A DNA stretch of 64,000 nt from Bifidobacterium breve DSM 20213 = JCM 1192 (lineage in GTDB: Bacteria; Actinomycetota; Actinomycetes; Actinomycetales; Bifidobacteriaceae): positions 2,170,001-2,234,000 of the forward strand of contig NZ_AP012324.1 in assembly GCF_001025175.1 (NCBI RefSeq). The letters run 5' to 3'. The notes under the pieces were generated by a model. It saw only the letters and a program-made list of their open reading frames with translations, ran no database searches and was not told where the DNA came from. Positions 47,105-55,826 of the stretch are shown piece after piece. Position 1 is the stretch's first letter; each line of letters opens with the position of its first letter. Both the position numbers and the translations under genes were made by a program.

Positions 47105-48670
47105 ATGAACCAGGATCGCGCACCCATTTTGCGCCTGGAGGACATTTCCAAGAGTTTCTCTGGTGTCACTGTGCTCGATGGCATTAACCTAAACCTTTAT
47201 GGTCATGAAGTTTTGGCCTTGATGGGAGAAAACGGAGCGGGGAAATCCACGCTTATGAACATCCTTTCCGGCAACCTCATGCGAGACTCTGGGAAGATCG
47301 TGGTCAATGGGAATGATGTTGATATCTCGTCTCCCCGCCAAGCCTCTGAACTTGGCATCGCAATTATCCATCAGGAACTCAACGTGGTTCCTACTATGAC
47401 GGTCGCGCAAAATCTTGCCTTGGGCAACGAGCCCAAGGGCAGGTCAGGGCTTGTCGACAAGAAACAGATGCGTGAGGATGCTCTTCGCAAGCTCAGCGTC
47501 ATCGGTACAGACATTAATCCTGATGTCCCTCTTGGTGAGCTGGGTACTGGCGAACAGCAAATGGTGGAGATTGCCAAGGCTGTAGCGAGTCGGGCAAAGA
47601 TCCTCATCCTGGATGAACCAACGGCTTCTCTGTCTCGAGGCGAGTCCGAGCGCCTGTTCGACATCGTGGAGAAACTGCGTGGCGAAGGCACAGGGCTGAT
47701 TTACATCTCCCACCGTATGGAGGAGGTGTGGCGTCTGGCTGACCGTGTCACAGTGCTTCGAGATGGTCATACCGTGGCAACGTCTGCCATCGCCGACGTT
47801 GATCAGAGCGAGATCGTGGCGAAGATGGTGGGACGCAAGGTGGAGAAGCTCTACGATCACGACGAGCGCTCCGCTGGAGAAGTCGTTCTCGACGTCCGTG
47901 ATCTTCGTCTGTCTCAGGATTCTCCATCCGTGTCGTTGCAGGTTCGTGCGGGTGAAGTCGTTGGCGTGTCTGGCTTGGTCGGTGCGGGCAGGACGGAAAT
48001 CGCCAGGTGTGTTATCGGTGCAGATAAGCGATTCTCTGGGGAAGTGAGTCTTAAAGGCAGAAACGTCGCATTCCAATCTCCTAAGATGGCGATCCAACAT
48101 GGTGTCGCATATTTGCCCGAAGACCGCAAGGTGCAGAGCATTTTTCCGGTTCGAAGCGTGGAAGACAATATTTCCGTTTCAACGCTGGAACGTTTCGAGA
48201 GTTTCGGCATGCTGCGAAAGCATAAGATTCGCGAAGCGGTGGGGAAACTGATGCAGAAGGTCAACATTGCGTCCCGACTGCAGCAAACGCCCATCGTTAA
48301 CCTGTCCGGCGGAAATCAGCAAAAAGCCATATTTGCTCGATGGATGATGCGAAACCCGGATGTGCTGATCCTGGATGAGCCGACTCGAGGAGTTGATGTT
48401 GGTGCGAAACGGGAGATCTACGAACTGATCGGAGAACAGGCGGCGCAAGGTAAAGCCATTCTGATGATTTCGTCTGACCTTCCCGAAGTGTTGGGCATCA
48501 GCGATCGCGTCTTGGTCATCCGGCAAGGATCCGTTGTGGCGAATCTGGAAAGTAAAAAAACCACAGAAGAGGAGATCATGGGTTACGCGACTGGAGTGCT
48601 TCAGCCGCAACGCCTTGGTCCTGAACATGATGAAATTCACGACAATGACGAGGTGACTTTCAATGAATAA
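47105..48670 (+). CDS. CUT2 sugar ABC transporter ATPase (RbsA type)
   Basis: The start is ATG 47105 (MNQDRAPILR), with AAGGGG upstream inside the previous gene. The 521-residue protein has two fused nucleotide-binding domains. The first has Walker A GENGAGKST, signature LGTGEQQM and Walker B ILILDEPTAS. The second has the degenerate Walker A SGLVGAGRTE usual for RbsA proteins, signature LSGGNQQKA and VLILDEPTRGVDVG. It powers import of the sugar caught by the RbsB-like protein. The stop overlaps the permease start by eight bases. Confidence 0.93.
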   Translation: MNQDRAPILRLEDISKSFSGVTVLDGINLNLYGHEVLALMGENGAGKSTLMNILSGNLMRDSGKIVVNGNDVDISSPRQASELGIAIIHQELNVVPTMTVAQNLALGNEPKGRSGLVDKKQMREDALRKLSVIGTDINPDVPLGELGTGEQQMVEIAKAVASRAKILILDEPTASLSRGESERLFDIVEKLRGEGTGLIYISHRMEEVWRLADRVTVLRDGHTVATSAIADVDQSEIVAKMVGRKVEKLYDHDERSAGEVVLDVRDLRLSQDSPSVSLQVRAGEVVGVSGLVGAGRTEIARCVIGADKRFSGEVSLKGRNVAFQSPKMAIQHGVAYLPEDRKVQSIFPVRSVEDNISVSTLERFESFGMLRKHKIREAVGKLMQKVNIASRLQQTPIVNLSGGNQQKAIFARWMMRNPDVLILDEPTRGVDVGAKREIYELIGEQAAQGKAILMISSDLPEVLGISDRVLVIRQGSVVANLESKKTTEEEIMGYATGVLQPQRLGPEHDEIHDNDEVTFNE

Positions 48671-49667
48671 GCAAAAGAAAATAAACCTGGCATCCGCATG
48701 GGAGAAAGTCGGTATGCCGTTCGTGCTCTTGGTGTTGATCATCTTCATGCTGATCAATGCTCCGAACTTCGGTACGGTAAGCAACCTGTTTAACGTGGCA
48801 AGGTCAATTTCGATTAGCGCCATCCTCGCGGCGGGAATGACTTTGGTGATCATTACAACGGGCATTGATCTGTCTGTTGGTTCGACCATCGCCGTTAGTG
48901 GCTGTGTGGCGGTGTTGGCCGCACGGGCTGGGCTTAACCCGATTCTTGCGGTTATTCTGGGCATGTTCATCGGCGCGGTGATCGGCTTGATCAATGGTGT
49001 ACTGGTCGCCTACTGCAAGCTTGCAGCATTCATTGTGACGTTGGGTACGATGACGTTTATGCGAGGATTGGCCTACACGATAACTGGTGGCCTACCTATC
49101 GTTGATAACAATCTTTCGTTCCGGGCGATCGGAAACGGATATATCTTCAATATTCCTATTCCGTTCATCATCATGATAATCGTTTATTTGGTCATCTGGG
49201 TAGTGCTCGATAAAACCAAGTACGGATCGCATGTGTATGCGGTCGGCGGCAACGCCGAGGCTGCAAGGCTCGCGGGCATCAATGTCAAAGCCGTTTTGCT
49301 GTCTGTGTATGTGATTGCTGGGGTCTGTGCCGGTCTGGCGGGATGCATTTTCGCAGCCCGAGTGGTGTCCGCGCAACCCACAGCTGGCGATGGGTATGAA
49401 ATGGATGCCATCGCAGCCGCAGTGCTTGGCGGTACGGCGTTGGCTGGTGGTAAGGGCAAGATTTCTGGAACGTTTATCGGCGCAGTGATTTTCGGCGTGC
49501 TAACAACCGGCCTTGTCCTGATGAATGTTCCGTTCTTCACTCAGCAGCTCATCAAGGGCGTGGTGATTATCGTTGCCGTGCTGATTGATGGCCTGAAGCA
49601 GAATTCATTCTCGTTTGGTTTCCTACGTAGATCGACACTATCCCCGGCCTTGAAAGGAGGTAATTGA
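48663..49667 (+). CDS. CUT2 sugar ABC transporter permease (RbsC type)
   Basis: The 334-residue membrane protein has eight to ten spans and the family motifs AAGMTLVIITTGIDLSVGS and GNAEAARLAGINVKAV. The block GYEMDAIAAAVLGGTALAGGKG is the conserved loop facing the ATPase. It forms the channel of the RbsABC-type importer. Its TGA stop overlaps the ATG of the next gene (TGATG, 49665-49669), tying the unknown downstream protein to the transporter. Confidence 0.93.
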   Translation: MNKQKKINLASAWEKVGMPFVLLVLIIFMLINAPNFGTVSNLFNVARSISISAILAAGMTLVIITTGIDLSVGSTIAVSGCVAVLAARAGLNPILAVILGMFIGAVIGLINGVLVAYCKLAAFIVTLGTMTFMRGLAYTITGGLPIVDNNLSFRAIGNGYIFNIPIPFIIMIIVYLVIWVVLDKTKYGSHVYAVGGNAEAARLAGINVKAVLLSVYVIAGVCAGLAGCIFAARVVSAQPTAGDGYEMDAIAAAVLGGTALAGGKGKISGTFIGAVIFGVLTTGLVLMNVPFFTQQLIKGVVIIVAVLIDGLKQNSFSFGFLRRSTLSPALKGGN

Positions 49668-51037
49668 TGACCACGTATGAGTATCTCATCTCAAATTCTT
49701 CTCCGGTGCCCGCTGAAAAGCCTCAGCCAGTTGAATTAAAGCTTCCGGCCGATCTAAAGCAGGATCTTCTGTGGGGAGATACGAGCCTCGGGCAAAGTTC
49801 AGTTCTTCAGCGAGTCAATGGTGAATCAGATGGCAAAGAATCCGTGTATGTGGGAATTCTCGTTCCTCACGACGGTGAAGTCATTACAGTACGAGATGTT
49901 GAATCGGGAGACGTGATCCCGGAAGGCATTCGTATTTACGATGATACGCAGGAGAAAGATGCCGTCTGCCGTCTGGATACTGGATATTTCATTATCGAGA
50001 TGTGCCGCGGAACCGGAATGGGCGAAGGTGCGTCGAAATGGGGTATCCGGCACTTCATGGCAAAAGCCGAAAACGTTGATCTGCTGTCAAGCGGTAACAA
50101 TGCCATCGGAGGTTTCTATGGTCCGTTCTTTACCCCGGAGAACGGGTTGATCAATCCTCCGGAACATGTCATTGCCGATGTCGATCTGATCGAGAACGGT
50201 CCCAATATGAGCCGTTACCGTCTGGCCGGCAGAATTCCGGATGGCCTGCTCCCGGAGCTCCAGGGCAAACGCTTTACTGTCACGTTCACTTTTTACCGTG
50301 ATCTTGACTTGTTCGATCGTGTGTACGACGTGGATCATTTCGAAACCGAAATTGACGGTAGGAGCGTGGTTGATCGAATCACGGTAGGAGATGAGTTCGA
50401 GGGGGGCGAGGGAGAACTGGTGTTCGATCGATTCGCTTCCTATAATCCCATCCCATATCGTAGCGGCGATCCGTATGCCGGGTTCCTCAAGGATGAAGTG
50501 CGAAGCACATTGTCCGACGAAACAGAAGTTACGGAACGCTTTGCCTTCTTTAAGGAGCTACTTGATAGGGATTTGGAAAACGCTCATTGGGACCTGTACT
50601 GGCGTCTATTTTCTCATTGGGAGAATGCCATTGAGCCTTCAGCCTTAAATCGCAGGTTGGGGCATGTCAGATCTTTGGCGCATCGTGCTTCTGATCTCAA
50701 TGATCGTCCTTGGGTGGTGTCGAAAGATGCTATTGACGTGTCAGCTCATGAAGAGCAGACTGTTTTTCCGGCCTCTTCCTCCTGCACTGCCGAGTTCGAC
50801 TCGCGTACGGGGCGATGCATGATATGGTTGACAACGCAGTCTTCGGGGGCGTTCCAAATCGTTCAAAGGCCACAGTCGGGATGGGTCAACTGGGGAACCA
50901 ATGGGGAAAATGAGTGTCCCGCATTGCCCATTGGAACGAAGATTCGAACCATATACGGACCTTTCGGAGATCGATGGCGGGATCGGGCTGACGAATCACG
51001 ATTTGATGGTGTGAGGGTGGCTCCCCGTCTCTCTTAG
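49667..51037 (+). CDS. unrecognised protein encoded with a sugar importer
   Basis: The ATG at 49667 overlaps the permease stop and has a strong AGGAGG six bases upstream. The 456-residue protein has no signal peptide or membrane span. Sequence blocks such as DTGYFIIEMCRGTGMGEGASKWGIRHF, NNAIGGFYGPFFTPENGLINPPEH and VTFTFYRDLDLFDRVYDVDHFETE are rich in aromatic and acidic residues in alternating beta-like runs. The C-terminus has GWVNWGTNGENECPALPIGTKI. This looks like a beta-sandwich or epimerase/lyase-type carbohydrate protein, but I do not recognise the family. Position makes a role in processing the imported sugar likely. Confidence 0.75.
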   Translation: MTTYEYLISNSSPVPAEKPQPVELKLPADLKQDLLWGDTSLGQSSVLQRVNGESDGKESVYVGILVPHDGEVITVRDVESGDVIPEGIRIYDDTQEKDAVCRLDTGYFIIEMCRGTGMGEGASKWGIRHFMAKAENVDLLSSGNNAIGGFYGPFFTPENGLINPPEHVIADVDLIENGPNMSRYRLAGRIPDGLLPELQGKRFTVTFTFYRDLDLFDRVYDVDHFETEIDGRSVVDRITVGDEFEGGEGELVFDRFASYNPIPYRSGDPYAGFLKDEVRSTLSDETEVTERFAFFKELLDRDLENAHWDLYWRLFSHWENAIEPSALNRRLGHVRSLAHRASDLNDRPWVVSKDAIDVSAHEEQTVFPASSSCTAEFDSRTGRCMIWLTTQSSGAFQIVQRPQSGWVNWGTNGENECPALPIGTKIRTIYGPFGDRWRDRADESRFDGVRVAPRLS

Positions 51038-51051
51038 AAGGTGTGCGGTGA

Positions 51052-51173
51052 CCGGCTTGTCCCGCTAAACCGAGAAATGGGCATTGATTGAAAGACGTGT
51101 AATTTCGTTGAAATTTAATGGTTTTGACGGATTGACATTTTTAGTCAGGCGCTTTTGGTTTAGCAGGACCGGT
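51052..51173. repeat. short element with terminal inverted repeats
   Basis: TGTCCCGCTAAACC (51059-51072) is inverted as GGTTTAGCAGGACC (51157-51170); the arms match at most positions and enclose AT-rich DNA. At 122 bp it could be a MITE or the terminator of the sugar operon. It lies between the unknown protein gene and IS481. Confidence 0.55.
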
Positions 51174-51210
51174 TTGGCATTGTATCTAGTTCGAGCGGCT
51201 AGTTGACGCA

Positions 51211-52670
51211 TGTCCTGGGGCTTGGTTGACAACGATGGGGTTGGCGGCTGTTGTGGTGTCATGGATACACGGCAGCAGTCCGGCACGGCCGGCGACAATC
51301 AGACCACGTCCTCGGCGCAACGCAGCGAGTACCTGCGCAACAAGGCTCTCGCCGCCGCGATCAACGACGGCGAGAGCGTGGCCGGCGCGGCCCGGCGCTA
51401 CGGCGTGAGCCGCCAGCGGGCGTACAAGATCAAACGACGATGGGACGCCGACGGCGATTCCGGGCTCCCGCCCCGTTCCCGCGCCGCGCGCACGATAGCC
51501 AACAGGACCGACGCCGTCCTGGCCTCGCGGATCGTCGAGCTGCGCAGACAACTGGAAAAGGACGGCCCGGACGCCGGAGCCGAATCCATCGCCGCCAGGC
51601 TGGAGCGCGAGGGCGTCAGGCCGCCGGCGAACTCCGCGATCCACCGCATCCTCGTGAGCGCCGGCCTGGTGCGCCCCGAACCCGGGAAACGCCCCAAGGC
51701 GTCGTGCACGAGGTTCGAGGCGTCCCTGCCCGACGAACTGTGGCAGTCGGACTTCACCCACTGGCCGATCGCCACGGTTCCGGGAGCCGTGGTCGTCTCC
51801 CGGCTCGACGACCGCTCCCGCAACCTGCTGCACGCGCGTGCGTTCGCCATGGTGACGATGGACGACGTGCAGGCCACGTTCCTTCAGGCGTGCGCCGAAC
51901 ACGGCATCCCCGCCAGGACGCTCACCGACAACGGCACCGTGTACACCACCAGACCGATCAGCGCCGCCCCGGGGCGTTCCGAACGCACGCTCGCGCTGAT
52001 GGGCGTGCGCCAGAGCAACGGACGGCCCTGCCACCCCCAGACGCAGGGCAAGATCGAACGCTACCACCGCACCCTGAAGCAATGGCTCTCCGCCCGTCCC
52101 CTGACGTCCTCGATCGACGAGCTCAACGAACAGCTCGCCGAATTCCGGCACGTCTACAACGAGGAGCGGCCGCACCGCGCGCTCGGCCGGCGAACCCCCG
52201 GAGAAGCGTACCGCGCCAAGGGCAAGGCCCTGCCCGACCCCGAACTCGCGGCCGGGACGCAGACAAAACTCGACGAGCAGCGGCGCCGCGAGACGACGGC
52301 CGGCAGCCCCGGGGCGACGCGCAGGAAGCCCATCCCCAAGGACGAACGAGCCGAACCGGCGCGAGCGGATGTCACCATAGGGCCCGGAATCCGCAGGATC
52401 GACAGGCGCGGCTGCGTCACGCAGAACAACATCGCCGGCAAACGCCGGATCTTCAACCTCGGCAAACACAACGCAGGACGCATGGCCGAACTGCTCATCG
52501 ACCACGGCCGGGCCGTCGCCACCGACCTGGAGACCGGCGAGATCCTCGCCGACCAGACGCTCGACGCCACCCGCGAATACCAATACCACAAGCCGGCGAA
52601 CGATGTCAACGATGCCCCACGACAGATGTAAAGCATGCCTCAGGAGACCCGTCAACTATGCCCCAAGACA
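51211..52670 (+). mobile_element. IS481-family insertion sequence with two right ends
   Basis: The left end is TGTCCTGGGGCTTGGTTGAC (51211-51230). Its inverted partner occurs twice at the right: TGTCGTGGGGCATCGTTGAC (minus, 52605-52624) and TGTCTTGGGGCATAGTTGAC (minus, 52651-52670). The outer end touches the interrupted surface-protein gene. No target-site duplication is visible, so the element has probably recombined since insertion. Confidence 0.8.
51261..52631 (+). CDS. IS481-family DDE transposase
   Basis: The 456-residue reading starts at ATG 51261; the true start is uncertain because the frame is open from 51210. It has an N-terminal helix-turn-helix (VAGAARRYGVSRQRAYKIKRRW), a second DNA-binding segment and an rve-type core. 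The core has Asp in LWQSDFTHW, Asp in LTDNGTVYTT and Glu in GKIERYHRTLKQW, followed by YNEERPHRALGRRTPGEAY. All three catalytic residues are present, so it may be active. The C-terminal 130 residues are basic and specific to this subgroup. GC content is much higher than in the sugar operon to its left. Confidence 0.92.
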   Translation: MDTRQQSGTAGDNQTTSSAQRSEYLRNKALAAAINDGESVAGAARRYGVSRQRAYKIKRRWDADGDSGLPPRSRAARTIANRTDAVLASRIVELRRQLEKDGPDAGAESIAARLEREGVRPPANSAIHRILVSAGLVRPEPGKRPKASCTRFEASLPDELWQSDFTHWPIATVPGAVVVSRLDDRSRNLLHARAFAMVTMDDVQATFLQACAEHGIPARTLTDNGTVYTTRPISAAPGRSERTLALMGVRQSNGRPCHPQTQGKIERYHRTLKQWLSARPLTSSIDELNEQLAEFRHVYNEERPHRALGRRTPGEAYRAKGKALPDPELAAGTQTKLDEQRRRETTAGSPGATRRKPIPKDERAEPARADVTIGPGIRRIDRRGCVTQNNIAGKRRIFNLGKHNAGRMAELLIDHGRAVATDLETGEILADQTLDATREYQYHKPANDVNDAPRQM

Positions 52671-53277
52671 TCACAGTCTTGCCGTTAATCTCCTTGGTGG
52701 CCTGACCCTCAAAGTCACGGCCGCCAAGCGCCGTCGCGGCGACCTGCACATTGGCCTTCGCCGGCGATTGATCCGTCGCATTTGAGGAATCGTTCTTGGC
52801 ATCTTGAGAAGAAGCATCGTTTGGAGCCTGCGTTTGGGCTCCATCATTAGCGGAATTGCCAGCGGTAGCTTCTGCTGAGTCGTCCGCCTTATTGTCTGTC
52901 GCACCATTTGAGGATTCGGAAGAATCACCAGTAGTAGAAGATGAAGGAGATGAATCCTGCTGTGCGTCTTGATTCGTTTCGGAAGGTGTTGGCGCACCGT
53001 TTGATGTATTGGCCTCTTCTGACGTCTTATCGTCAACGTTGACATTGCGAGCAGAAGGAGCAGCTACGACAGTATTACCCCCAGAAATTACGGCGTTAGG
53101 AGAGCTACTCACATCGTCTATATTCTGAGCATATGCTGCAGGCACCATGCACACGATGGACAAGGAAACAGCAATAACCGAAGCAAGGCAACGCTTCAAG
53201 GCATGGCGCTGCCGTCCAGATTCCTGTTCTGTTCCTCCGTTAAACCCGCAACGGACGAACTTCAATTTCGAGCCCAT
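52671..53277 (-). pseudogene. N-terminal stub of a secreted Ser/Asn-rich surface protein
   Basis: The start ATG 53277 has GAGGGG five bases upstream. A signal peptide occupies residues 28-50 (CLASVIAVSLSIVCMVPAAYA). A long Ser/Asn/Asp/Thr-rich linker follows, typical of the stalk of bifidobacterial surface proteins, then RDFEGQATKEINGKTV. The reading ends at the outer right end of IS481 (52670); the remaining frame continues into IS sequence and stops at 52606. The gene has therefore lost its functional domain and any LPxTG anchor. With the sortase and pilin-like genes on the same strand it suggests a former pilus/adhesin locus. Confidence 0.78.
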
Positions 53278-53511
53278 TGTTTCCCCTCATAGATTCGCAA
53301 TCCCCTTTTTCGGGAGGTTACTGCATACAATCATACAATTGGGGACAAAAGAACAAAAAACGTTCATTTGCGGGGCCTGTTAGCGTATGTCTTTCTGGGC
53401 AAAAAGAAAAGCCCCGCAGCTATGCAGGGCTTTTCCAACGAGGTCATAAGAGAGGAAGAGAACGACCCCGTTTAATGGTTGACGAAGCTTTAGGACCTCG
53501 CCAAGTATCTA
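53278..53511. other. gap between surface-protein stub and msmK
   Basis: The promoter of the truncated gene should lie at 53280-53350 (minus strand). No convincing ORF is present. The hairpin at 53407-53434 ends msmK. Confidence 0.4.
53404..53434 (-). terminator. terminator of the MsmK-type ATPase gene
   Basis: AAAAGCCC-GCA (53407-53418) and TGC-GGGCTTTT (53422-53434) pair, and the minus strand continues with CTTTTTG. It is 78 bases after the msmK stop. Confidence 0.75.
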
Positions 53512-54639
53512 CTAGTTCAGACGCAGCTCGGTGGACGGTGCGAACAGGTGCATCTTTGCCGGATCAATCTTGATCTTGACCGTGGCACCAACCTGCGGCA
53601 GAGCGCGCGGGTTCACACGAATCGTGGTGAGCTTGTTCTGATCGGACATGACCTGAGAAGCCTCAGCTGCGGAGCCATCGGTGACGATGTTGCCGTAGAT
53701 GTAGCCATCGGAGCCCAGATCCTCGACGTTGACGACCTTCAGGGAGAAGGCGTTCGGGTCATCAGCCGGAGCCAGGCCAGCGTCCTCAGGACGGAAGCCG
53801 ACCACAATCTGGCCGTTGTCCTCCGGAGTGAGCTTGGCGACGGCATCAGCCGGCAGATCCACGGTGTCCTCACCGATCTTCGCCTTGCCGTTGACCACCG
53901 GGTGGGTGTTCAGGTTCATCGACGGGGAGCCGATGAAGCCGGCGACGAAGACGTTGGCCGGACGATCATACAGCTCGGTCGGAGCACCGACCTGCTGCAG
54001 GATACCGAGCTTGATGACGGCGATGCGATCGCCCATCGTCAGAGCCTCGGTCTGATCGTGGGTCACGTACAGGGTGGTGACACCCAGCTGGCGCTGCAGA
54101 GCAGCAATCTGGGTACGGGTCTGGACACGGAGCTTGGCGTCCAAGTTGGACAGAGGCTCATCCATGAGGAAGACCTTCGGCTCACGAACGATTGCACGGC
54201 CCATGGCCACGCGCTGACGCTGACCACCGGACAGAGCCTTCGGCTTACGATCGAGGTACTCGGTCAGGTCGAGGATCTCAGCGGCCTTCTCGACGCGCTT
54301 GCGGATCTCTTCCTTCGGAGTGCCGGCGATCTTCAGAGCGAAGCCCATGTTGTCGGCCACGGTCATGTGCGGGTACAGGGCGTAGTTCTGGAACACCATT
54401 GCGATGTCGCGGTCCTTCGGCTGCATCGTGGTGACATCCTTGCCACCGATGAGGATGCGGCCCTTGTTGACCTCTTCCAGGCCGGCGAGCATACGAAGGG
54501 TCGTAGACTTACCGCAGCCAGAGGGGCCGACGAGGACGAGGAACTCGCCATCCTTGATATCAAGATTCAGATCATCCACGGAGGGCTTGTCGTTGCCCGG
54601 GTAGATACGAGTGACGTGGTCGAAAACGACTTCTGCCAT
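53512..54639 (-). CDS. msmK: multi-sugar ABC transporter ATPase (MsmK/MsiK/UgpC type)
   Basis: The 375-residue ATPase has Walker A LVGPSGCGKSTT, signature LSGGQRQRVAMGRAI, Walker B VFLMDEPLSNLDAKLR, the switch His in YVTHDQTEAL, and a C-terminal TOBE/regulatory domain (GVRPEDA-like VVGFRPEDAGLAP). Proteins of this type are shared by many CUT1 sugar importers. It is encoded alone, and the CUT1 operon at 15549-18695 has no ATPase, so it probably energises that system and others elsewhere. A small hairpin (54657-54674) lies in the leader before the ribosome binding site AAAGGA. Confidence 0.94.
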   Translation of the reverse strand: MAEVVFDHVTRIYPGNDKPSVDDLNLDIKDGEFLVLVGPSGCGKSTTLRMLAGLEEVNKGRILIGGKDVTTMQPKDRDIAMVFQNYALYPHMTVADNMGFALKIAGTPKEEIRKRVEKAAEILDLTEYLDRKPKALSGGQRQRVAMGRAIVREPKVFLMDEPLSNLDAKLRVQTRTQIAALQRQLGVTTLYVTHDQTEALTMGDRIAVIKLGILQQVGAPTELYDRPANVFVAGFIGSPSMNLNTHPVVNGKAKIGEDTVDLPADAVAKLTPEDNGQIVVGFRPEDAGLAPADDPNAFSLKVVNVEDLGSDGYIYGNIVTDGSAAEASQVMSDQNKLTTIRVNPRALPQVGATVKIKIDPAKMHLFAPSTELRLN

Positions 54640-54656
54640 AATTACTAATCCTTTCA

Positions 54657-54674
54657 GAGGCAGGTACGTGCCTC
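54657..54674 (-). promoter_or_regulatory. leader hairpin, possible msiK-type RNA element
   Basis: GAGGCA and TGCCTC (6-bp stem, 6-base loop GTACGT region) lie 18 bases before the ATG of the MsmK-type gene. A cis-regulatory hairpin called the msiK motif has been described upstream of msiK genes in actinobacteria; I match by position and simplicity only. Confidence 0.4.
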
Positions 54675-54959
54675 ACGATCCGTTGTAAAGGGATTTGTTC
54701 TTTACTGTGCTTCCGCCCTCGCTACCGACATACAACTTTGCTCTCGGAAACTGCAAGCTTCAGCGTTTACTTTTTTCCGGTTCAGTGAAGGTTCTCTTCG
54801 TTGAGCCAAGATTCACTATACACGGCCTTGCGACCAAGGCAAGTGGCGTGTCTGAAATGTAGGTAACATTTGAGCACTCCGCCATATTGTGTTGAGTGCT
54901 TCTCCCGTATGGAACGAAAATAAGAGCAACCAGGGTGCCTCGGGCAAGACGATGCTCCT
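54675..54959. other. intergenic region with orphan hairpin unit
   Basis: This stretch contains the msmK promoter and AGCACTC (54873-54879) with GAGTGCT (54894-54900). The interior, GCCATATTGTGTTG, resembles the hairpin-repeat family interiors. No credible gene. Confidence 0.45.
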
Positions 54960-55699
54960 CTATGCAGCGGAGGAATCTTTCTGGGCTCGTACGATGAACG
55001 TGATCTCGCCACTACCCGGCGCATGCAACGTGGTACCGAACGCAATCGTGGAGCCGAATGCATCGATTACGGTGGAGTCCATCTCCAAAACCTGGGTACC
55101 ATCGGGCACTCCGAAATACCATGCCATCCGCGTATCTAACGCATGCACGCGCACGGCGGCATCGTTCTCTACCAAACGCACCGCGTAATTATGTTCCAGA
55201 AAGTCATATAGCGACTGATGGCTGAAATCCTGATCGACTACCTTCGGGAACCGCGCCGCCGACAAGAACGTGATCACATGCTGCTTGAGCTTATCATCCA
55301 CGTATCGCAGCCTCTCCAGTCGAACCAAGTCGGCATCATCCGGCAATCCCAGACGTTGCGCGGCCTTTGCGTTACGCACCACGGCATTGTCAAGCACCTT
55401 GGTGTCCACCGTATTGCCAAGATCGGCCTGTTGACGAAAAAACCTCGAATATGGTCGCTAATCACCTCATGCTGGGACTCACCTTGCTTGGCAGTGCGGA
55501 ATGTACCTCTACCCTGCTCTCGAACCAACAGGCCATCTTGAATCAAATCATCCACTGCATGACGCAGCGTGATACGACTTACCCCATACTGGTCACAGAG
55601 CTCCGGCTCGGGCGGCAATTGTTCGCCTGAATACATCGCCTGCGCACGCTGGCGAAGATTGTCCCTAACCGCAATATACTTCGGTACACCTTCCGCCAT
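54960..55699 (-). pseudogene. GntR/UTRA regulator split by a one-base frameshift
   Basis: From 55699 the frame gives MAEGVPKYIAVRDNLRQRA, then the GntR winged helix LPPEPELCDQYGVSRITLRHAVDDLIQDGLLVREQGRGTF, to HIRGFF. The UTRA effector domain continues in the next frame: GNTVDTKVLDNAVVRNAKAA to GSGEITFIVRAQKDSSAA. The switch is at a run of six A on the plus strand (55437-55442). A seventh base would restore RGFFRQQADLGNTVDTK and a 246-residue protein. It follows the ascorbate-family PTS genes and probably regulates them. Loss of function, phase variation and sequencing error are all possible. Confidence 0.85.
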
Positions 55700-55826
55700 G
55701 GTTGTCCTCCTTGCCTTCCTTTACGACTGTACTGTGCCACGGATACACAAACCGCCGGGATTGGCAACCCATTCCCGGCGGTTCGCAGGCCGCCCTCCAT
55801 ATATCTGCAGAGCGGCCATGCACCGA

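Noticed and set aside
54782..55063. 93-codon minus-strand frame upstream of msmK
   Set aside because: Arg/Ser/Cys-rich with no ribosome site; partly overlaps the GntR 3' end.
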